11,177 nt of DNA from CAYRMV01 sp964425255. GTDB taxonomy: Bacteria > Bacteroidota > Bacteroidia > Flavobacteriales_D > Crocinitomicaceae. Below are positions 6,026 to 11,177 of this stretch, piece by piece (position 1 is the stretch's first letter; each line of letters begins with the position of its first letter). The stretch lies in NCBI GenBank assembly GCA_964425255.1, contig CAYRMV010000108.1:1-11177 (forward strand). The letters are read 5' to 3'. The translations under genes and the position numbers were made by a program. The notes beneath the pieces were generated by a model that saw nothing but the letters and a program-made list of their open reading frames with translations, was not told the DNA's origin and made no database searches.

Positions 6026-8143
6026 ATGCAAAAAACACATTTCATTCATTCCAACACTGGAATTACCGATAAATCAATTGTTTCAACACTCAATTTATTG
6101 GAGGAAGGAGCAACAATTCCGTTTATTTCAAGGTATCGAAAAGAAGCAACTGGAGGCTTGGATGAATTGCAAATCGGTCAAATTCGCGATATGGCGAAAA
6201 AATACGATGATTTAGTAGCAAGACAACAAACAATTCTCTCTGCGATTGAAGAACAAAATAAATTAACACCTGAATTAAAAACAAAAATTGAAACGTGTTT
6301 TGACTCGACTGTTTTAGAAGATTTGTACCTTCCTTACAAGCAAAAAAGATTGACTCGTGGAGAAAAAGCCAAAAAATTAGGATTAGAACCTTTGGCAAAA
6401 ATGATTATGTCGCAACGAGGTGGAGATCCCAATCAAATGGCTGAACGATTTGTAAAAGGAGATGTGAACGATGAAGATCAAGCCTTGGATGGTGCGAAAG
6501 ACATTATTGCAGAATACATGAATGAAAATGCGGTATTTAGAGCAAAATTGCGTCATTTGTTTCAACGCAAGTCAACAGCTGTTTCTAAAATCATGAAAGG
6601 AAAAAAAGAAGAAGCGGAAAAATATGCCGATTATTTTGATTTTTCTGAGCCTTTGTATAAAGTTCCATCTCATCGTTTTTTGGCTTTGTATCGTGGTGAA
6701 CGAGAAGGTTTTTTGAGTATCAAAGTTCAACCCGAAAAGGAAGAAGCAATTGAACTGATGGAGCGATTTTTCGTGAAATCCAATGATTCTTGTGGTCAAA
6801 TTGTAGCTGACGTTTGTAAAGATGCCTACACCCGATTGCTTTGTCCTTCTCTCGAAAATGAAATTATTCAAGAGGCAAAAGACAAAGCGGATAAAGAAGC
6901 AATTCAAGTGTTTTCCAAGAATTTGCGACAACTTTTGTTAGCTCCACCTTTGGGATCAAAACGGGTTTTAGCCATAGACCCAGGTTTTCGAACTGGATGT
7001 AAAGTTGTATGTTTGGATGAGCAAGGGAATTTATTGAATAACGTAACTATTTTTCCGCATCCACCACAAAATGAACGAGATAAGGCTATGGCAAAACTCT
7101 CTCAATTGGTTCAAATGTATCAAATTCAAGCGATAGCAATTGGAGACGGGACTGCTGGGAGAGAAACAGAACAATTAGTAAAACGCATACGCTTTGATCG
7201 GGAATTACAGGTGTTTTCTGTTCGAGAAGATGGTGCATCTATATACTCTGCAAGTCCAATTGCTCGAAAAGAATTTCCGGATTATGATGTAACCGTTCGT
7301 GGCTCTGTTTCGATAGGACGAAGATTGATGGATCCCTTGGCTGAATTAGTTAAAATTGACCCGAAATCAGTAGGAGTAGGGCAATACCAACACGAAGTAA
7401 ATCAGTCTTGGCTAAAACAAGCTTTGGATGATGTGGTGGTTTCTGCAGTTAACCAAGTGGGAGTGGATTTGAACACAGCTTCACCTTATTTGCTGAGTTA
7501 CGTATCTGGTTTGGGGAGTTCATTGGCTGAAAACATAGTTGCTTACCGCCAAGAAAATGGAGCATTTACGAATCGAGAATCACTTCGGAAAGTAAAAAGA
7601 TTGGGCGATAAAGCATTTGAGCAAGCAGCTGGATTTTTACGGATTCGCGAAGGAGAAAATCCTTTAGACAATACATCTGTTCATCCAGAATCCTATTCGC
7701 TAGTTGATCGCATGGCAAAGCAAATAGGTCTTACCCTTTCAGAACTAATTGGCAATGAATCCTTGCTTAAATCCTTAAAACAAACTGATTTTCCCTTTAT
7801 TGATTCCTTTACTTTTCAAGATATTATTTCGGAATTACAAAAACCTGGTAGAGATCCTCGAAAACAAGTGGAAGTATGGGAATTTGATGACACAATTCGT
7901 TCTATAGAAGATTTGAAAATAGGGATGAAACTCCCTGGATTAGTTACCAATGTAACCGCATTTGGCGCTTTTGTAAATATTGGACTAAAAGAGAATGGAT
8001 TGATTCACAAGTCGAATTTAGCGAACGGATATGTTGCTGATCCTTCTCAATACATTTCTTTACACGAACAAGTTGAAGTAGAAGTAATTGAAATTGATAT
8101 TCAACGAAAACGAATTGGACTAAGACGAATTTCAGAAAAGTAA
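6026..8143 (+). CDS. tex: Tex family RNA-binding transcriptional accessory protein
   Basis: 705 residues, somewhat shorter than E. coli Tex/YhgF (about 770). Tex is a conserved cytoplasmic nucleic-acid-binding protein linked to transcription and stress tolerance; its exact task is not settled. Domain order is canonical. The N-terminal Tex domain (about 1-200) contains GATIPFISRYRKEATGGLDE (28-47) and LEDLYLPYKQKRLTRGEKA (97-115). The YqgF/RNase H-like domain (about 313-440) contains VLAIDPGFRTGCKV (314-327) and GDGTAGRETE (373-382). Helix-hairpin-helix repeats span about 470-540 (VDLNTASPYLLSYVSGLG at the start). The S1 domain spans about 630-702 (GLVTNVTAFGAFVNIGLKENGLIH). The motif usually read as EAGAS or ESGAS is EDGAS here (401-405), a mild variant. 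ATG 6026 gives the standard N-terminus. The gene is alone on its strand and ends at a strong bidirectional terminator. Confidence 0.95.
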   Translation: MQKTHFIHSNTGITDKSIVSTLNLLEEGATIPFISRYRKEATGGLDELQIGQIRDMAKKYDDLVARQQTILSAIEEQNKLTPELKTKIETCFDSTVLEDLYLPYKQKRLTRGEKAKKLGLEPLAKMIMSQRGGDPNQMAERFVKGDVNDEDQALDGAKDIIAEYMNENAVFRAKLRHLFQRKSTAVSKIMKGKKEEAEKYADYFDFSEPLYKVPSHRFLALYRGEREGFLSIKVQPEKEEAIELMERFFVKSNDSCGQIVADVCKDAYTRLLCPSLENEIIQEAKDKADKEAIQVFSKNLRQLLLAPPLGSKRVLAIDPGFRTGCKVVCLDEQGNLLNNVTIFPHPPQNERDKAMAKLSQLVQMYQIQAIAIGDGTAGRETEQLVKRIRFDRELQVFSVREDGASIYSASPIARKEFPDYDVTVRGSVSIGRRLMDPLAELVKIDPKSVGVGQYQHEVNQSWLKQALDDVVVSAVNQVGVDLNTASPYLLSYVSGLGSSLAENIVAYRQENGAFTNRESLRKVKRLGDKAFEQAAGFLRIREGENPLDNTSVHPESYSLVDRMAKQIGLTLSELIGNESLLKSLKQTDFPFIDSFTFQDIISELQKPGRDPRKQVEVWEFDDTIRSIEDLKIGMKLPGLVTNVTAFGAFVNIGLKENGLIHKSNLANGYVADPSQYISLHEQVEVEVIEIDIQRKRIGLRRISEK

Positions 8144-8166
8144 AATTGGTACAATTGAAATAGAAT

Positions 8167-8232
8167 AAGCGTAAAATAAAAGAGACTGTTGTGATTTTAC
8201 AAAGTCTCTTTTTTGGTTTTTCTTTTACGCTT
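8167..8232. repeat. Outer inverted repeat enclosing the tex/sqr terminator
   Basis: AAGCGTAAAA (8167-8176) is the exact reverse complement of TTTTACGCTT (8223-8232). The right arm covers the last codons and stop of sqr. The two arms flank the inner terminator hairpin with 1 base on the left and about 8-10 on the right, so RNA from either strand could form one long interrupted stem of about 24 pairs. Confidence 0.7.
8178..8214. terminator. Bidirectional terminator between convergent tex and sqr
   Basis: AAAAGAGACT (8178-8187) pairs perfectly with AGTCTCTTTT (8203-8212), and the stem continues above one bulged G with TTGT/ACAA around a GATTTT loop. On the plus strand a T run ends the tex transcript. 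On the minus strand the A-rich left flank gives a T-rich tract for sqr. A second outer repeat encloses it. Confidence 0.88.
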
Positions 8233-9424
8233 TACCTGTTAGGATTTTATTCCAGTATAACCAAGGAAGAACTCGTTTTTTCAATTGATACATAGACCAA
8301 CGTTCTTTGCTTTGATCAAACGGAAATGTTTCCATTGGATTATTGTTGTAATCAAATTCTGCTAAAACTAATTTCCCATAACCAGTTACCAAAGGACAAG
8401 AAGTATAACCAGTATATTTTCCTTCCAGTTTCTGACTTTGAATCATGGCAAGTATGTTTTGAACCAATACGGGAGCTTGTTTTCGAATCGCAGCTCCAGT
8501 TTTAGAAATAGGCAAACCAGCTGAATCACCTAATGAAAAGATATTCGCATAGCGAACGTGTTGTAACGTTTCTTTATCTACATCAACCCAGCCTGCAGCA
8601 TTTGCTAATGGACTTTGCTGAATAAAATCGGGTGCCGATTGAGGTGGTGTAACATGAATCATGTCGTATTTTACCCAAGTTGATTCTTCCGGATTCGCCA
8701 TAGATTGAAAAAGAGCTTTCTTATTTTCGCCATCAATTTCAATCAATTTATGGTTGAAATTCAACTGAATATTCCCTTTTTTAACAACCTCAAGCAGTGT
8801 TTTTTCATATTTTGGAACGGCAAATAGTTTTCCAACTCCACTCCAGTATTGGATATTCATGTTGTTCAGAACGCCATTTTTACGAAAATAATCAGCCGCT
8901 AAATACATGATTTTGTGAGGAGCACCACCACATTTTACAGGTGTTTCAGGATTGTGAAAAATAGCTGTTCCTTTCTTTAAATTTTTGATCAACTCAAAAG
9001 TATATGGTGCCGTTTTGAAACTGTAATTAGATGTCACACCATTTTTTCCTAAATTTTCAGCCAAACCTTTTACTAAATGCCAATTCAATTGAATTCCAGC
9101 TGCTACTACCAAATAATCATACGTGATTTTGCCTGTTTTTTCTGTTTCAACTCCGTGGTTTTCTGGATCAAAAGAAAGTACTTTTTCTTTAATCCAAGTC
9201 GTTCCTTTTGGAATAACCGATGACTCTGGACGTTCTGTATCTTGTATTTTAAATGCACCTCCTCCAACTAATGTCCAAGCTGGTTGATAATAATGTTTAT
9301 CTGCAGGATCAATCAGGGCAATGTCTAATTTTTTGTCTTTTAGTAGTAATTGAGCAGCAACTGAAATTCCTGCATTTCCTCCTCCTACAATAACAATTTG
9401 ATAATGATTTTTATTTGTACTCAT
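8225..9424 (-). CDS. sqr: Sulfide:quinone oxidoreductase, type II
   Basis: 399 residues from ATG 9424. SQR oxidises sulfide to persulfide/polysulfide and passes electrons through FAD to membrane quinone. The FAD dinucleotide fold opens at about residues 9-20 (IVIVGGGNAGIS), and the second FAD motif is NIFSLGDSAGLPIS (about 294-307). KHYYQPAWTLVGGG near the N-terminus and GYTSCPLVTGYGKLVLAEFDY near the C-terminus are type II SQR signatures. The protein has only two cysteines, Cys165 (CGGAPHK) and Cys343 (TSCPLV), 178 residues apart. That is the same spacing as redox-active Cys201/Cys379 of human SQOR. The basic, tryptophan-rich C-terminus fits monotopic membrane binding. No persulfide dioxygenase or rhodanese gene is visible nearby. 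An in-frame ATG at 9436 would add four residues; 9424 keeps the same promoter-to-start distance as neighbouring genes. Confidence 0.92.
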   Translation of the reverse strand: MSTNKNHYQIVIVGGGNAGISVAAQLLLKDKKLDIALIDPADKHYYQPAWTLVGGGAFKIQDTERPESSVIPKGTTWIKEKVLSFDPENHGVETEKTGKITYDYLVVAAGIQLNWHLVKGLAENLGKNGVTSNYSFKTAPYTFELIKNLKKGTAIFHNPETPVKCGGAPHKIMYLAADYFRKNGVLNNMNIQYWSGVGKLFAVPKYEKTLLEVVKKGNIQLNFNHKLIEIDGENKKALFQSMANPEESTWVKYDMIHVTPPQSAPDFIQQSPLANAAGWVDVDKETLQHVRYANIFSLGDSAGLPISKTGAAIRKQAPVLVQNILAMIQSQKLEGKYTGYTSCPLVTGYGKLVLAEFDYNNNPMETFPFDQSKERWSMYQLKKRVLPWLYWNKILTGKA

Positions 9425-9446
9425 TTTCGATTTCATTTGGGGTTTT

Positions 9447-9454
9447 CAAAACTA
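9447..9454 (-). promoter_or_regulatory. Promoter -7 box (TAGTTTTG) of sqr
   Basis: On the minus strand TAGTTTTG matches TAnnTTTG exactly, ending 22 bases before ATG 9424 and 10 before ATG 9436. No TTTG -33 element is found at the usual spacing, which would suit a promoter that needs an activator. The palindrome at 9483-9496 lies just upstream. Confidence 0.55.
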
Positions 9455-9482
9455 AAATTCAGTTATTTGAAAGTAGTATCGT

Positions 9483-9496
9483 GTAACAAATGTTAC
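9483..9496. promoter_or_regulatory. Palindromic operator candidate GTAACA-AA-TGTTAC upstream of sqr
   Basis: Six-base arms are perfectly complementary around a 2-base centre. The centre is about 48 bases upstream of the start of transcription inferred from the -7 box, within the range used by activators. Dimeric regulators of the CRP/FNR type bind sites of this general build, but no specific regulator can be named from the sequence. A longer alternative repeat GAAAGTA (9469-9475) / TACTTTC (9494-9500) overlaps it. Confidence 0.45.
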
Positions 9497-9517
9497 TTTC
9501 ATCGGAATAAGTTTTTG

Positions 9518-9562
9518 AAAAAAAAAAACAAAAGGATGTCGCAAATGAATGGACATCCTTTT
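9518..9562 (-). terminator. Rho-independent terminator of the TonB-dependent receptor gene
   Basis: AAAAGGATGTC (9530-9540) and GACATCCTTTT (9552-9562) form a perfect 11-bp stem with an 11-base loop. On the minus strand it is followed by T4, a G and an 11-T run (the complement of 9518-9528), a very strong end signal 65 bases after the receptor stop. The plus strand has only five T after the stem. Confidence 0.9.
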
Positions 9563-9627
9563 TATATCGATGGATTTTTATCTTTTCGGAGTTAATCTAG
9601 ACAATGAGTCTAAATACTTGAATGTGA

Positions 9628-11177
9628 TTAAAAATTACCTCTAAGTGTGAAAATAAAATTTCTTCCCGGTGCTGAAATTCCTGATCCAAAAGTACGGTAC
9701 AATTGATCGGTTAGATTTTCAACTCCTACAAAAAGGGAAACATGTTTGCTTGGATAATATCCAACTTTCGCATTCCATGTAGTCCATGCAGGTGTAAATG
9801 GTTTTCCATCAGCATCTTTCGCATAAACAGTTGGATCTTGAATTTCTGTTAATGGCATCTTGTCGTAGTCCACTTTTCCGTTGTAATTGGCATACACATC
9901 AAAGCGCCATTTTTTGATTTGATAACTCAAAGTTGTACGCCCGAAAATAGGAGCAACGTGTGATTTTGGATAAAAACGAGCACTGTCTGCACTTTCTTCT
10001 TCGCCTACTTGGTAACTAATATTACTTCGTAAAGTCAAGCCTTTCCAAATGTTCCATGTTACACCAGCTTGAACTCCATAAACATAAGCACTTGTAATGT
10101 TTTGAATTGCTTGAACTTGACTCATTTCACCGTCAAAAAGTATACTGTCTTGTCCATTGTAGGTAAAATTTCTTCTCGCCAAAGCATTTTGTAAATACGT
10201 GTAATAAACAGCTCCATCTACTTTCACTTTGTTTCGAATTGATTTAACAAATCCAACTTCTCCATTATACGCATATTCGGGTTTTAAATCTGCATTGGGA
10301 ACAACGAGTAATCCAGGGCCCGATTCGAATACTTTCCCAATATCATCCATGTTGGGTGCTCTAAAACCTGTTGAGGCATTGGCATATATTTGAGTCGTTT
10401 CATTTGGATTATAGACAAGTCCAATACTTCCGTTTAAAGCACCATTGTTGTTTTTTGCTTCATTGAATGGCAATGCAAATAGCGTTGTATCAAATGTTGC
10501 CTGAACAGAATAGTGGGTATATCGAATTCCAGCACTTGCCGACCATTTTTGGTTGATTTGGTAACGCGCATTTCCATAAACTCCATACGTTGCCCAGGTA
10601 GATCCATCTGGATAGCGTGTATTCGTAGGTTGCTCAGCTAATGTTTTGATATTGATTCGATTTGCCTTTGAGCCAATTTCATTCAAAACAGCTTCCGCTC
10701 CGTAAAAAACGCTTATTCGATCGGTGATTTTCTTATCGAAATCGATGTTTAAAGAATAAGCATCAACTCGTTCGTATTGGTTGCGTAAATTCAAATTATT
10801 GAATCGGCGGTCATGACGACTTTCTTCATAATTTTGCATCGCTAGTACCACGCGCATCTGATCAAATGCTTTTGTTTTCTTTGAATACGATGCGCCCAAA
10901 CGATTCATCATCCATCTTTGTGGACCATAATACCATTCACCAAAACTTAAATTTCCATTGTTTCCATTCACGATTAAACGATCGTAGCGGAATGCATTGG
11001 ATGTTTCTGAATAATTCAAACTGTAATCGAACAACCAATTTTCATTCGGACGAAAAGCAATTTTTTGGATTACATTCCACTGTGAATAGCCCGAATTTAC
11101 TTGAACTGATGGATTTGGATTGACCATCGTCGTGTCTTTTCCAAATAGATTTTGTTGGTACGTTGGGCGTAAATAAA
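9628..11177 (-). CDS. TonB-dependent outer-membrane receptor, haem/haemoglobin-receptor type (partial)
   Basis: The last 516 codons are present. The frame is open through the right edge (it reads YLRPTYQQNLFGKDTT before the first internal Met at 11127), so signal peptide, plug domain and early barrel lie outside. What remains is the beta-barrel: alternating strands, many aromatic residues, and a typical end GVENLTDQLYRTFGSGISAPGRNFIFTLRGNF with terminal Phe for outer-membrane assembly. FRAPNMDDIGKVFESGPG...PNADLKPEYAYN resembles the FRAP and NPNL boxes of haem/haemoglobin/transferrin receptors. The segment between the boxes (10354 down to about 10297) has no histidine, which known haem receptors use as an axial ligand. 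The substrate is therefore open. The gene ends at its own terminator, so sqr is probably a separate unit. Confidence 0.88.
   Translation of the reverse strand, partial: YLRPTYQQNLFGKDTTMVNPNPSVQVNSGYSQWNVIQKIAFRPNENWLFDYSLNYSETSNAFRYDRLIVNGNNGNLSFGEWYYGPQRWMMNRLGASYSKKTKAFDQMRVVLAMQNYEESRHDRRFNNLNLRNQYERVDAYSLNIDFDKKITDRISVFYGAEAVLNEIGSKANRINIKTLAEQPTNTRYPDGSTWATYGVYGNARYQINQKWSASAGIRYTHYSVQATFDTTLFALPFNEAKNNNGALNGSIGLVYNPNETTQIYANASTGFRAPNMDDIGKVFESGPGLLVVPNADLKPEYAYNGEVGFVKSIRNKVKVDGAVYYTYLQNALARRNFTYNGQDSILFDGEMSQVQAIQNITSAYVYGVQAGVTWNIWKGLTLRSNISYQVGEEESADSARFYPKSHVAPIFGRTTLSYQIKKWRFDVYANYNGKVDYDKMPLTEIQDPTVYAKDADGKPFTPAWTTWNAKVGYYPSKHVSLFVGVENLTDQLYRTFGSGISAPGRNFIFTLRGNF

Noticed and set aside
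6572..6931. 119-residue minus-strand frame inside tex
   Set aside because: Antisense to conserved tex coding sequence, very Phe-rich from complementing Lys/Glu codons; a shadow frame.
9398..9595. 65-residue plus-strand frame
   Set aside because: It covers the start of sqr, its promoter and palindrome, and a terminator hairpin. The product is low-complexity and matches nothing I recognise.
10866..11123. 85-residue plus-strand frame inside the TonB receptor gene
   Set aside because: Antisense to the barrel-coding frame, with Asn/His/Ser-rich composition and no domain.
1..11177. Mobile element, CRISPR array, defence or toxin-antitoxin system
   Set aside because: No transposase, integrase, phage or effector-like frame, no regular spaced repeats, and every sizeable frame has a housekeeping, envelope or metabolic assignment.

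Overview
The window looks like ordinary chromosomal DNA of a Bacteroidota bacterium. The evidence is AT-rich sequence, -7 promoter boxes of the form TAnnTTTG upstream of several genes, little sign of Shine-Dalgarno sequences, a TonB-dependent outer-membrane receptor, and Bacteroidota-type trigger factor and Tex proteins. Protein flavour suggests Flavobacteriia, possibly near the Crocinitomicaceae/Fluviicola group, but that finer placement is an impression from memory and was not searched.

Layout, left to right. The 3' part of a tRNA-Leu enters from the left edge and ends in a strong hairpin terminator (52-83). Next on the plus strand are trigger factor (tig, 114-1463, with its own terminator) and penicillin-binding protein 1C (pbpC, 1609-3948). 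A minus-strand block follows, read from right to left: an RlpA-like small exported protein (5521-5871), a CaiB/BaiF-type CoA-transferase (4381-5445) and a GNAT acetyltransferase (3953-4384) that overlaps the CoA-transferase by an ATGA junction. The GNAT gene converges on pbpC with only 4 bp between stop codons. Divergent from rlpA is tex (6026-8143, plus). Tex converges on a type II sulfide:quinone oxidoreductase (sqr, 8225-9424, minus) across a nested bidirectional hairpin. Further right, on the minus strand, is a TonB-dependent receptor of the haem/haemoglobin-receptor type, whose N-terminal part lies beyond the right edge.

Most genes are housekeeping or envelope functions: nascent-chain folding (tig), peptidoglycan synthesis and remodelling (pbpC, rlpA), nucleic-acid-associated quality control (tex), sulfide oxidation into the quinone pool (sqr) and outer-membrane uptake (TonB receptor). 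The CoA-transferase/GNAT pair is the only clear translationally coupled unit. No substrate can be assigned to either enzyme.

I see no mobile element, CRISPR array, phage gene, defence system or biosynthetic cluster, and no gene-free stretch over 300 bases. I do not think this window holds an undescribed system. The points worth a second look are regulatory and structural: perfect TAnnTTTG boxes at a constant 21-24 bases from three start codons, which decide those starts; a GTAACA-AA-TGTTAC palindrome upstream of sqr; a nested hairpin shared by tex and sqr; a trigger factor with a degenerate PPIase domain; and a haem-receptor-like protein without the expected histidine.
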